NCBI GenBank assembly: GCA_000827265.1
Contig: KN834757.1
Location: 720,537-784,536, forward strand
Length of the DNA: 64,000 nt
Source of the DNA: Collybiopsis luxurians FD-317 M1
Lineage: Eukaryota; Basidiomycota; Agaricomycetes; Agaricales; Omphalotaceae
Reading direction: 5' to 3'
The position numbers were made by a program, and so were the translations under genes. Below are positions 47,403 through 58,985 of the stretch, in pieces. How positions within the stretch are numbered: the first letter of the stretch is position 1; the number at the start of each line of letters is the position of its first letter. A model generated the notes under the pieces. The model made no database searches and was not told where the DNA came from. It saw only the letters and a list, made by a program, of their open reading frames with translations.

Positions 47403-50400
47403 CGACCTAGCAAACGACTAGGCTGGGTTCGGGACGTCGTCAGTAACAACCTAGAGTGAAAGACGTCAGCAGCCACTTCTGACAGAAAGGCATCTGGATG
47501 ACCTGGACGACGTACGAGCAGCTTTTAGAAAAAAAGAAAAAGATTAGGAAGATAAAAGCAGCAACGAGCGGCAAATAGTATCTGGCCGCTGTGATAGACG
47601 GTGAGGGATCAAGACTGAAGAGCTTGACGATGCCAACACTCAAGCTGCTCAGGGCAACAGATCAAAGTTGACACGTGAGCTCAGTCGCAACCACCTGCAA
47701 TCTTTTGTTCACAACCAATTTTTTTTTTTCAAAATTAAACAATACTTACTAGCAATATTCCTTCAATAATTTTACTTCTTTTTATTACAGTATCTAGCTT
47801 CCTCGTCGCTCAAAGATCCTTTCTGCGTCGTCCACGTTCGTCGCACCATTCACACTGCGGGATCACATCAGCGTCCTCTGATAATACACCGATGGAATCA
47901 ACCCGAGCCGGAATTATAATCTTTATTCAATTCCCGTTTCTGTTTACCGGGTGCCAGCACAGTCGATCATGAAAGGGAATTCATTGTCTTGTATACGTCG
48001 TACTAATCCAGTCTCCAGCCGCTCAACCAACCGTATAGTTTCAACAGAGATATGTCCTACAGATCAACATGTGGATATACATATCACAGACCGCCGTTGC
48101 ACCGCCGGATGTACAGTCTTCATGATACCATGTCAGGAAATTCGGGGTTCGAATCGATATGTGCATTTTACTGAATACAGCCTAGTCCCATTCAATCTGC
48201 AAAGTTAAGTACCTCTCCCAAAGTTTCTTCTTATCTGACGCGCTTGCTATTAGTGACTGGCGATGCTTCTAGACTTTTACTGAAAATCTCAAGTTCATCG
48301 GCGACCGGTGACCTTTATTATTAATTTTTTATCCTCTAGTCGTGTCGGCCATCTTCGTGCGTGCTAACTGCTGCGGCACCTCACTCCTCACGGCTAAATA
48401 ACCCTCGCATCGGTAAGTACGGTCGTCTGACCCAATACTTTCCCGATCTTTCGGATTCCCCGTCTCAGCTGTTGGCCTGTAAGGATCAATGTAACCGCTC
48501 CCAAGAACAGATGCATTTCGTGCCTAAGTATTCCGAAAATATCGTTTGTCTCATGATGAAGCAATCACTTTCTCTCTCTGTTCCCGAACGACGAAGGTCC
48601 GAGTTTAAGCCTTCTTTGCATTTTTTTTTCTCAGTAATAATAGAAGTCTTGATTCTATCCGGATAATCAAACTCACGACTTCCCATCCTCTCATATCTGA
48701 GCCCAACGCAGCCACAATCAACCATTTGAGCCTCTCTTAATTCATCACTCGGCAGATCGTCAGAATTCTGTGACAGGACAGAATGATATTAACGCCTTCG
48801 GTTTACTTCTCTGTGACATTCCGTGGATATATTTACCTTGGTACACTCCTCAAATCCGCTCAAATCTCCACTAGCAGAATCTCTCGCGTCCGCATTATGT
48901 ATGTATACGACTTCTGTTGACCTCACTGTCAACCGAAATTACCATCGATGGACTTGAAGTTCTGGCCTCGGGCACGGCTTTCCGCAAGTTTCACGCGCCA
49001 TATCATCTCATTTCTAATGACTTTAGAATCATCCTCGGCCGCTCACGCTGATAATCAACCAAAGCGATGTGAGCGTGCCGCTTGCCACCTCTCTCAGCTC
49101 CCTAAGTTCTGCCCAAGTGTCGGTCGCGCTGTTATCCAGATGCCGCTATCGCCAGTCCTTGGCGGTGTGCGTATATACGCCTCTTTTGGTAACTGTACCT
49201 CATGTCCCCAATGATGCTTGGCCCTCTCGCGAACCACTTGTCACATACATTCTCAAATTTTACTCCATGCGTAGGGCAATATTCACGCTGTGTAGGTTCC
49301 CGCCAACTCGCTTCTTCCGAGAATCGAAGACCGAGAACCAAGTAAGTATTCTGCGTGTTTATTTACCCTGTTTATTCGATTCTAGTCTCGACTCGATTCA
49401 TAGACCGCTCGTCGAGTGAGTCGGTGAATTTTTCCAATCACAAAGTCAACGGATATTGATAATTGGACACCGTAGACACCCCAATAATTCGCCGCCACTA
49501 TCTCACTAGTACCATCGCCGTAATTACGATGTTACAGGGATTCAATCCCCGTCCACCGCCTTTCTAACCCTCTTCCAGTTCAAACACAAGAAACCGCCTT
49601 CACGGCTTCTAGCCTGCTTAGCAAGCCCTTTTAGTGCTTAATATCCTTCGAAACTGATTTCGGAGTCACGAAAGTCGCGACCTAGGCCTCCTGTGGCGTT
49701 GCGCCTGGTATCTTTTTCAATTCAAAATGCCGTCGACCTATATACTCAAGAACGGAAGGTTCCTGCAATGCGTCTGCTTTATCATCATGTCCACGGTCAC
49801 AAAGCATCTTTCATCCTTCCTAGCCTCTTTTCTGACCGTCTTCTATGGTTGATACGCACGCCTAATTTTCTACGTTCTCGACTCTTAACTTACATAGGGC
49901 ATGGAAGAATGCCCCATTATGTAGTGCACATTAGGCCGACACCGATGCCCGCAAGATGCCCGTCTCTCTTGCCTTTACTACAATTATAGCAGCGCGCATC
50001 TCCGCCCCCGAAGTTTTCTACATCCTAATCGCTCCCTCGGACTTGGTGAGATATACCACTCCTACTGCGGAATATACACACGAAATATATACGTCGAGTC
50101 GCGTTCTATAATTATCACAAAGAGTTCAAATATTATTCAAAGTTCTATCCAAAATTCTTGCTTCTATTTTTACGTTTTAGCAACATTCAAACTGGTCGTT
50201 ATGTAGGACGGCCAACAGCAATCTATCTGTCTCGACAAGCTCCATCATGATTCATGAACCCTCGTGCAATATTATCAATCATTCCAGACATCCTTTGTAG
50301 TTATAGAAGCAAGTACATTAGGAAGCTAGGAACATTCGTAAAAATTTTGCATTCAATTTCAACTGATAGTTCGTCATGCGTCAAGATTCGTATATGGGAA

Positions 50401-52177
50401 TTTCAGCTGTCGAGTACATAGACCCTCGGTTTTTTGAATGGTACTTTTCAGGTTCAAATAAGGTTTACTGTCGCTGTCACCTTCGCATGGAACATAGACG
50501 CTGCTCAAGGAGCTTACTCACAAACTCCGGCACAGCCACATATTCAATGACACATAACGCGACCCGCATGATGTTACGCGTCGCGTCATGTCGCGTCGCC
50601 TATCAAGTGATTTTATCATTTTACTTAATCAATTGAGCGCGATCTAATGTCCGTTGGACCGTCTCGTACCAGGCCTACATAAATACTGAACGTCCCTGAC
50701 CACATGAGTAATAGGAAGAAACCTCCACGCGCTTACAAGTATTTCGGTTTTGTTCACTCCCAGAAGGCGATTTGTACGAGCATAAAGAGCTTGAACAACA
50801 AGTCATTCTCATCGATCTTGCTACCACCGATAGTAACCAAGACACCCTCCGATTGTCATGTCCAGTCCGGCTGCCCAGAAGCAACCGACGGGTTCCGGCG
50901 CGAAGTCGAATGATAAGATCGTCCTGAAATATGTTGAGCAGGTCGTTTCTCATCGTCATGCTCACTGACCGAGTCTCTGATATTGCACTTATTTGAGTAG
51001 GTTTCTCGAGTCTCCGTCAGCAACGACTGTAATTCTGGCCACAAATTGAAGAGAGTCCCTTGCAATGCATCATCTCTCCTCACAATATGCCAGTGAATCT
51101 TCTTGATCAGTATGTGCAATACTCTTGTAGGTGCATGATTACGAAGATGTACACATGGTCAAGTCGCCCACTTGCGTGCCGTGAAGGCCTTTTCAGCGGA
51201 AGGGCAAAAGTTGGTTACATTATGAACCCGTGCTTATTGTCCCTGCTCCTGCACAGCTATTTCGAGCTACACCTTAGAGAGAAGTACTGGATGGCAGTGG
51301 AGTTGATTTCAGATGCGAAGACGAATAGTAAAAGTATGAATTTCGGCCGAAGGAGATTGCAATGCTACATGAGCCAGTTTCGCGTAGTTTCGGTAGGAGG
51401 TATCACTAATTCTTCCTCGCATCCGCTCGGTTCTCCCATCTGCGGTGTGACTCTTCCCTGGAACCGGTATCTAGTTTTCTCGTCAATGCTTGTCGGAACT
51501 TGATTCAAGGTTTAAAATCACATTGGGGAGACGCGTATGTATATGAGATGTATCTAGTGGTTTAACAATAAGGAGGGATTTTTCCCATCAATTTTAGCCT
51601 GTTGAGCTTGTTTTTTTTCTTCTATTCAAAATTCGAAATGAGCACTCGAGTTCAAGACAAACCAGATTTGGCCGCACTTGTACTTTTGTATGAGTTCAGC
51701 TTCCAAATGAGACCCTTTCAACTGTGCTTTCTTCGCACCCCGACGCATAATGAGGCGCGGGCGCATCAAAGTTCGGACTCCGAAGTTCCGCGGCACGGCA
51801 CGAGCTCCCGAAATCTTTTTGTCTTTTTAACGCCCACGTTTTCTTTCCGATTTGCGTCTAGCTACTGTTCCGTAAGCACAATTTGATCTTTTATTGTTCA
51901 AGAATCGAACTTGTATTCAAATTCACGCTCCAAGAAACTTTATGGAAGGACTGGCATCTGTCTCTTATTGTTACACCTGGAGTTTTCGTCCTTCCTTAGT
52001 TAATTTCTAATATCCTAAAAAAACAATTAGAGCTATCAGGGATGAATATATAAAAAGGCTCCTCTCCTCCCTGCTGCTCCTCAGTCTAGGTTTTCGTTCG
52101 ACCTATTCGCCTCCAAGCGCACTCCCTTCCGAGTTTATCAACCTTTTACCCACTCAAACGCTTCTTAAACTCGAGAA
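47403..52177. other. Gene-poor region upstream of the pheromone gene
   Basis: About 4.8 kb with no gene that I can support. Open frames are short and featureless, although stop codons are not unusually dense. Bases 47403-47700 are the likely leader of the gene starting at 47402. A plus-strand scan of 47.6-52.7 kb for short frames ending in a CaaX box found only the gene at 52178. The minus strand was not fully scanned. No exons of a seven-helix Ste3-type receptor were recognised. Confidence 0.5.
52047..52058 (+). promoter_or_regulatory. TATA box of the pheromone precursor gene
   Basis: TATATAAAAAGG, about 125 bases before the ATG at 52178 and followed by a CT-rich leader, as in strongly expressed fungal genes. 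Confidence 0.65.
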
Positions 52178-52309
52178 ATGGACGCTTTCGCAACCCTCTC
52201 ATCCTTCTTCTCTGCTACTACCCCCACTGAGGATAGTAACGTCGATTCATTGCCAGTAGATGAGGACTCTACGGGTGACGGATCAAATAGCGTTTGTGTA
52301 ATCGCATAA
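52178..52309 (+). CDS. Lipopeptide mating-pheromone precursor (CaaX, CVIA)
   Basis: A 43-residue frame from ATG 52178 to TAA 52307-52309. It starts MDAFATLSSFFSATTP, has an acidic middle (SLPVDEDSTGDGS) and ends NSVCVIA. This is the form of basidiomycete B-locus pheromone precursors: 40-60 residues, hydrophobic/aromatic start near MDxF, acidic centre, and a C-terminal Cys-aliphatic-aliphatic-Ala box. In the family the Cys is farnesylated, the last three residues are removed and the end carboxymethylated; the N-terminal part is cut off. The usual Glu-Arg type cleavage pair is not seen, so the mature start is not assigned. The gene has a TATA box and a possible intron in its 3' untranslated region (about 52351-52413). 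No receptor gene was found beside it. Confidence 0.85.
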   Translation: MDAFATLSSFFSATTPTEDSNVDSLPVDEDSTGDGSNSVCVIA

Positions 52310-53143
52310 GGGAGTTTGGCTTCTCGTTATGATTATGAGTATTGTTCTTCTGTAAGTAGGATACTTTCTTCTGACATTCTGTCTCCCTGACCTCTTACGC
52401 TGCACCTATCAGATTTGACCAGTTTTCATGCCTGTAATGACCCCCTTGCACACTCTGCCCTAGAGTTCTTGGTCTTTCGATATTTGCGGTGGCATGCCGC
52501 ATTTGTATTTATCAATTTCGACATTCGATTTACCTGTGTCGTCTCGACCGGGTACAACCCTGTTTGGGCTTTTTGATAGGATATGGAGAGAAGAGTGTAT
52601 GTTGTGAAGAAGAGGACTAGGAAATTGGAAGCTCCCATGTGCTAGACGGAGATTGTAATACTACAATAGTGTAATCTTAGCAATTCACCAAAAGTCCCGA
52701 ATGAGATTAAAACGTCGGGCGATCTTTTGTTTCATGGTATCTCGAAATTAGTTGCAACGACTTCACGCTGGGCTTTCACTTCCAACGCCGCACGTAGATC
52801 ACTGAGAAAGATGCATTGGTCATTTTCTCGTTTAACTAATGTTCGCGGTCCATCAGACCAGTGTTGGCAACAGTTTCTTCGCACGAAAGCATGTCGTTCT
52901 TGATTCAGACACATCCAGCTTGAACGTACCAACAAGACATACCATTTGTCTCATAGAACGGTAAGGGTACGACGGCGGCAGTCGTATTTCAATGACAAGT
53001 AGTGCAAAAAAAACAAACACGAGCAGTGGTTTAGAAGGCTAGTTCCCTGGGCGCTTGTGTTTCTCACTCTGAAGTTTAACGTACCGATTTTCATTCTTAT
53101 CGTTGCACCATAGTCACAACTTTTTATTCAAGTGACCTCCACG
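52310..53143. other. Downstream region of the pheromone gene
   Basis: A sequence with intron form, GTAAGTAG at about 52351 to CAG at 52413 with a CTGAC-type branch site, may be an intron in the pheromone 3' untranslated region. The remainder shows no supported gene; frames at 52426-52638 and 52732-52935 on the minus strand lack family features. Confidence 0.4.
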
Positions 53144-54442
53144 ATGACCACAGTTCCTCCCCATCAGAGGCAGATTGAAGAATGGATGGTCCCAGGTGGC
53201 CCTGCCGACCTACCGATATCGTCTGTCCCAGGTATCTCAGTTCCGTATCTCCAGATCCCGAAGAAAACCTAGCAATTCAAAAAGCCACAAGGGGTAACTT
53301 CGATGATTCGCCAGGAGTACTGCGACGCCCCAATCTCAATCATTCAATGGATGAAATCAGGGTACGTATTTATGAGTCATGTCTGCACCCTACCACCAAT
53401 TATCTCTTGACCTTCTGCTCAGAGCTCCCCGAGACTGTCTACCCTTCATCGAGTCTGATACTCTTGCTGAAGATCAAGTGGACTGCCCCAACCCGTTTGT
53501 TGATAACGAAATGGTGACTGCAGTAGCTAGAATTGTTGTCGCTGGGCAATGTGGGATTGGTAAGTCCTTGCAGCTCTGCTGACATTCGCTTGTTGTAATC
53601 AAGCTACGACGAGGTAAAGCAACCTTTTTGTGCTACATCTGGACTCTCAGGACACGACTTAATTTATCGACTTTGTTCTGTGACGGTTCTGATATGTTTA
53701 TCTAGAAAGACAACCAACAATATGTAGCGCCGATGGCGCGATGCCAATGGGCGAGGGCCGTTAAATTCCTCCCCGACAACAACCTGGTGTCTGTTCAATT
53801 CCAACAATGAGATCAGTAACATTCCCACTGCGATACACGAATCTACATTGTTTGTTATGCAAGCTGTTCCGCCTAGAAAAGGGCACCTCGATTGGGTACG
53901 CAAGACCCTGACCATCGTCACCTATTTTTTCATGCAATCATGGACAGCCGAAGAGCTTGTTGCTGGGTAGGTTCTTATATAGATACCTCCCCAAATATCA
54001 ATGTTATTGATTACTCCCCAGGCTACAACTTCAACTTGAGGATTCTAGAAAGGCGACCCCAACAGAGTTTGTCGAACACTTCGAGCATTTTGGAGGCTAC
54101 ACCCGGGACGCTTGCGGGGAGGCGAGTGAGCTAGATAGCCACTTGGAAAAAATTGTCAAAATTGCACAGACCCTCGAACCAAAGTGCCTCGCTTATTCCC
54201 TAACGCCTGACTCAATGGCTGACCCGATGACCGATGGCCATGTTCCTATATTTCCCTTTGTCGATGATCAGCTCAAGCATGAGCTCGTGACGGTATTACC
54301 CGCCTACGACAGCAATTGGTGCGAATGCAATTTCAAACTTGTTACGAACTACATACTGGACACGATTTTGGACAGCGTCACTACCAAACTAGCAATGAGC
54401 CGAGCGACCCTAGTCACCAGACTTTTTGGTGGTAAGAGGTGA
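53144..54442 (+). pseudogene. P-loop NTPase-like gene, probably damaged
   Basis: Member of an Agaricomycete family of hypothetical proteins with a single P-loop. Recognisable parts: LAPRDCLPFIESDTL-like segment and CPNPFVDNEMVTAVARIVVAGQ (about 53418-53555). An intron (about 53560-53615) then leads to GKATFLCYIWTLRTRLN. Later parts are WCLFNSNNEIS, PPRKGHLDWVRKTLTIVTYFFMQSWTAEELVAG (in two pieces, 53868-53967), an intron to 54021, FVEHFEHFGGYTRDACGEASE, and ATLVTRLFGGKR at 54442. The Walker A motif reads GQCGIGKA with Ala where Ser or Thr should bind Mg. A stop lies in the first segment (near 53268), and the frame changes between about 53700 and 53780 with no obvious intron. These breaks suggest a pseudogene, though missed introns could explain some. 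Confidence 0.55.
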
Positions 54443-54992
54443 AATGGTCTTATTAGAACTTTTTTGGTGGGGCGTGGGTTCGCAAGCTGGCCATTGTTCA
54501 TGGAGTTTTTTGTGTTCTTCGATATATTTACAATTTCCATGTAATCGCTAGTTAGCTCAGATTTCATGCCTGTAAACCTCATGTTACAAGACAAAACGCA
54601 ATTTCCGCTGATGATAAATTGATAACCGAACACATCCTTTGAGTCAGCGTTCGCATTGATTTTGCAGTCATTTTTAAGACGCAAAAAGGGACTCTTTGTG
54701 ATTATAAAATATTTTTGACTGGAAAACGAGGAAATAAAGGATGAGATTTCCTTCTGCGCTGAAATATGCTGAGCGCCTGAGTTTACAAATACGGAGTTCC
54801 TAAATAAGGATAGTAAGTGGCAAACATCATGGCATTTCAATGCCGAACACCCCTTGTCATAGTATGACAATTTCTCGACCATTGGCTACCCATAGTACCA
54901 TATACGAGAGAATATCATTCGAAAGACAGTTAATAAAGAAATGTATTGTACATCAGTTCCCGTATTCTTCTTCAGCTCACTCAGTCCCAAGC
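54443..54992. other. Convergent intergenic region
   Basis: Lies between the NTPase-like gene and ADH. A long minus-strand frame (54349-54882) overlaps the NTPase 3' end and has no family features. Nothing else is seen. Confidence 0.4.
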
Positions 54993-56336
54993 TCACTTCC
55001 TAGACATATCAAGCACAATTCTTCCAGCAATCGATCCATTCATCATTCCATCATACACATCCTTCAACTCTGCCAACGGTCTCGTCTTGAAATGAACCTT
55101 GACGAGACCGCGAGCGGCAATATCAACAGCCTCCGCTGCGTCCTGCCTATTACCAACATACGACCCAATAATCTGGATAGACTTGAATACAGTGAAGAAA
55201 ATCGATGCATTCAAAGTCGCGCGTCCGGGAAGCCCGTTCATCATGAGTGTACCACCCGCCCGGAGGTAGTCGACGGCTTGTTCGTAACCCTTAGACTGAA
55301 ATGTGATGTACCGTGAGGTAAGCAATGAACAATAACGAAAGAAGCGGCATACGTACCGAAGTAGCTGTAACGACAGCAGAATGAGCGCCCTCTCCACCCG
55401 TTGCGTCTCTTACTTCCTTGACAATGTCCTTGCTTTGCTGGAAGTCAATCCACTTCTCTGCACCAAGCTTGAGGCACAAGTCCTTCTTCTCCGCACCAGT
55501 GTCGATCGCGATCACACGAAGTCCACGAACACGGGCGTATTGAACCGCTAAACGACGACGTGAAGAAAAGTGGACGAGTCAGATCAGTTAATGGATCAGA
55601 AGGAGACCGAACGCAAACATACCAAGATGTCCCAACCCTCCGCCGGCACCAGGAATAACCATCCAGTCGCCAGGGTTGGTCTGACTGTACTTGATGGCAC
55701 GGTAAACGGTGACACCGGCACACAGGATGGAAGCAGCTTCGTCGCTGGGGAAACCCTCGGGTATGGGAGTGACATGGTTGACGTAGGAGACGACGTATTC
55801 CTGGAAGGTTCCGTCTACAGTGAAGCCGGAGCACTGGGCTTGAGCGCAGTCTGAAAGGTAGGGAGACACAATGTTAGAAGCTCGTCGAATACTTGCAGTG
55901 ACGGAATCTACTTACTCTGTTCGCGTCCTTTCTTGCAATGTTCGCAGTTTAAGCAACTGTCGGCGAGCCACTTGATACCGACACGATCACCAAGCTTGAC
56001 GGGGGACCTGGAGGTGTTGTTGCCGATGGCGACGACAATGCCGACACCTTCGTGACCACCGATTAGTGGCAACTTTGGTGAGACAGGCCAGTCGTTGAGG
56101 GCGGCGTGCAGGTCGGTATGGCAGGCACCTGTAGTATTGGATAGTTAAGCATAGAGGAGGAACAAGAGCGAACGAGAGCAAAACTTACCCGAACATTCGA
56201 GCTTGACGAGACACTCTCCCGGTGCGAGTTGTTCAGGCCTCTTGACAGGGTAATCCTTCTTAATCTGAAGGGTACCCCCGGCCTGCTCAATGACGGCGGC
56301 AATCTGGGTCTGGGGGATAGAGAATTGAGTAGACAT
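54993..56336 (-). CDS. Zinc-dependent alcohol dehydrogenase
   Basis: Medium-chain NAD-dependent dehydrogenase of the yeast ADH1 type; it interconverts ethanol and acetaldehyde in the cytosol. The ATG at 56336 gives [20 protein letters not shown]. After an intron (about 56188-56130) come [14 protein letters not shown] (catalytic Zn Cys), [10 protein letters not shown] and [14 protein letters not shown]. The structural-zinc Cys row (CLNCEHC..C) spans the next intron. Then come [28 protein letters not shown], the Rossmann motif [45 protein letters not shown], and the end [12 protein letters not shown]. All ligands and the full length (about 350 residues) are present. A TATA box about 80 bases upstream suggests high expression. 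Confidence 0.95.
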
Positions 56337-56951
56337 CGTGTGAATGTGTGCGTGAGGTTGGAGACAAGACAAGATAGAGGAATCAGCTTCTACATCTTAT
56401 CTATACGCGGAGGCCTATTTATACTCTTCTTCATGAAAGGATTAGGCCCAGCCGCGACCAGCATGACCAGCAGATAGCTGTGGATGACCATCAAAATTCC
56501 AAATTACCCCGCATGAAAGGAGCTTCCGTTGCCCACATGCAGACCTAGGAGTACGCAGGAAGAAAGTGGATCCTGCTTCCGTTTGCAATTAGCCCCATCC
56601 TACCACTTCAAACTGGCGGCTCTCCGCGTACGCAGTGACAGGGGACGATCGTTCGTCTCCCATGCGAATAGATACCGCCGTACGTCTACAAAGTTGCATC
56701 GATCTTATTGACAGCCCTAACCTGAGATGGAGTAGAACGGAGGAGGGGACCTCTTTGCTCTCGTTCCAGCTCGTAAGGCGAATTCAGACGGTCCTCTGGA
56801 TACCGCTTCTGATCTGGAAAATGTCGGGTAAAAGATGAATTCCCTCTATCGAAACGTAAATTACTGCAAATAAAAACAATTTACATCAGTATACTGTATA
56901 ATCAAATAAGTCTACAGGCCAACGAGCAGAGCTGCTGACCAGGCTGGACGA
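56337..56951. other. ADH promoter and 3' flank of LCB1
   Basis: About 615 bases. It holds the ADH promoter; the last 100 bases are the likely LCB1 3' end. No gene is seen. Confidence 0.5.
56416..56423 (-). promoter_or_regulatory. TATA box of the ADH gene
   Basis: TATAAATA on the minus strand, about 80 bases before the ADH start at 56336. Confidence 0.65.
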
Positions 56952-58820
56952 TCACTTAAACTTTCTCTTGAGAATTTTAATGAGCACGTTGACAGCCTTC
57001 TCCGTATCCGCCCTGGAAAGCGCACTTGACATCGCCAGACGGATACTTGGCCTTGCTTCCGTGAGTTCGAGTCCTCTAACTCGCTTCGCCTTGGTCAGCA
57101 TGACCCCCTGAGCCATGGCCTCTTCAACAACTTCTTGCAGCAGCCTTTCCTCTTTCTCAATGTCAAAGGCAGGAGCATCTCTAGGGATAGGAGACGCAGG
57201 GTTTGATGGCTTGGTCAGGGCGGTGGCAGAAGAGGGATGTAGAAGATTGTCTGAGGTTGAAGTGCTGCGGAGGTAGATGTGTATGATCGGAGAGGCGCGA
57301 TGGGAGGGTATGGAAATGCAGTCGACCTGATCCAGAAGAGCACGAGCGGCACGGATGTTTTCCTGGAGTTTGGCGAGTAATGAAGGGTTGTCTAGAAGAA
57401 CATTTATGGCTTCTGAGGCACTGACGGCTAAAAGAGGAGGCATCGAGGCTGAGAATACATATGCAGGACCGTTGATGCGCTGCAAGTAACTTGCTCAATG
57501 ATAGTGTCACTAGAAGATAACAGATAAAGTATACCTGATGTTCGACTACAGTATGAGAGCCGGCGCAGAAACCACCGGCGGCCGAAAGGCCAATTGCGCA
57601 GGAACCCACGAGCATATCGATTTTTGAAGCCTAGCAACCGGATTGGTACAGTATTTCAACCAAAAAAGATGAGCATACATGAACGTTATACAGTTCAGTC
57701 AGACCTCGACCAGTGCGACCGACGGTACCGAATGAGAAAGACTCATCAAGAATGAGACGGTACTTGTACTTATACTTGAGCTCAATCTGATTTTACGAAC
57801 ATAAGAAAAGGAACTAAAATGCGCGGCTAACATACTTACTAGTTTTGGAAGGTCAGTCATGGTCCCATCACGCTCAAAAATACCTTCGGTGACAATGAAG
57901 CGTCGTGTCAAGGGTAACTTGCGCTTGCGTCTTTCCTTCTCTACACTTTGCAGAACCTCTTCAAGACTTTTCAAGTCGTTATGGTCGTACCAGCGAATAG
58001 TCGAGCGAGAAATTTCCATGCCCTTTTGGATAGACAGAGTTACGCCGCGGTCAGCGACAATAATATCTCCTCGCTTGCAGAAGGCTGGAATGACCGAGGA
58101 GATGGTGGAGAAGCCTTGGGAGCAAAGAATAGATCCTTCTGTGCCGAGAAACTCTGCGATATCGCGTTCCAACTTGACATGTACGTCTAGTTGGGATCTA
58201 ATCAGCGAAATGTTAAATTGTAAGCATGAAGAAAGTTTACCGAAAGTGCCGTAAAAACCAGTTGGTCCGCAGCTCCCAACACCATGCTTTCTCATAGAGT
58301 CGATGGCGCGCTGTTTGATGTATTCGTTGCTAGCTAGGCCAGTAAAGTTGAGACTTGCCAAGTTGACCGCAGGTTTTCCGGTGTTGACCAGGACGGGATG
58401 AGGACCATTGGGACCGGCGACGACAGGTACTGCTGCCAGTTCTGCAGCTTCTATATCATTCAAAGGTTTTGATAGAGGTTCTGGTACCCAGTCGTCTACG
58501 AGTTCGTCAATTTCCTGGACTCAAAAATCAGCGTACATCCGGGTTTCGACGAAACTCTGACAAACCTTTTCCGTAAACTCAATGAAATTTTTGCCATTGT
58601 TTCTATCTGCGCGCGTTCGGGACTGAAGGAGCGTCCTCACAACAAGAAAGAAAATAATGAGCTCGAGAAATGTACGGCCTGGGTCATTTTGGTGCGAGCT
58701 TCGAATGTATCGTTCAATGATTCCAGAGCCAGGGAGCTTGTAAAACGTCCTTTCTACAGCCGAAAGAGAGTGGGCAACGGTCAAGACCAATGAATCCAAC
58801 GTTGAGGATGCGCTGGCCAT
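56952..58820 (-). CDS. LCB1: Serine palmitoyltransferase subunit 1 (LCB1)
   Basis: With LCB2 it makes the first step of sphingolipid synthesis (serine + palmitoyl-CoA) at the ER. The ATG at 58820 gives [19 protein letters not shown], then [20 protein letters not shown] and a membrane segment ([16 protein letters not shown]). After introns: [135 protein letters not shown], and the end [12 protein letters not shown]. At the place where LCB2 has the PLP-binding Lys there is none ([13 protein letters not shown]), as is normal for LCB1. Five or six introns; full length. Confidence 0.95.
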
Positions 58821-58985
58821 TATGGTCTGAGCGCAGTCTGAGCGTAGTAAGGGGCGAACCTGAATTTTCGGCCAAAGGTGCTCCGTACCGGCCAGATCGG
58901 CATATCACGTGCTATTTGACGTCACTTGGGCGGTACATATATTGTATCCAAAAGTCGATAAAGTTTTTCTCAACCTTTTACTATC

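Noticed and set aside
48140..48160. GGTTCGAATCG, like the T-loop of a tRNA
   Set aside because: The flanking bases do not pair as a T-stem and no acceptor or anticodon arm fits.
48121..48177. Short frame ending C-A-F-Y, possible second CaaX pheromone
   Set aside because: The frame from its nearest Met is only about 14 residues and Tyr is not a usual CaaX end.
49530..49560. GGGATTCAATCCCC, tRNA T-arm-like
   Set aside because: The 5' acceptor half that should pair with the following TCCACC is absent upstream.
49900..49925. Frame ending C-P-I-M before a stop
   Set aside because: Only seven residues long, with an in-frame stop directly upstream of the Met.
51640..51695. Frame ending C-T-F-V before a stop
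   Set aside because: No ATG in that frame upstream; the end arises by chance.
52426..52935. Exons of a Ste3-type pheromone receptor on the minus strand
   Set aside because: The frames are short and mostly hydrophilic, without the series of membrane helices expected.
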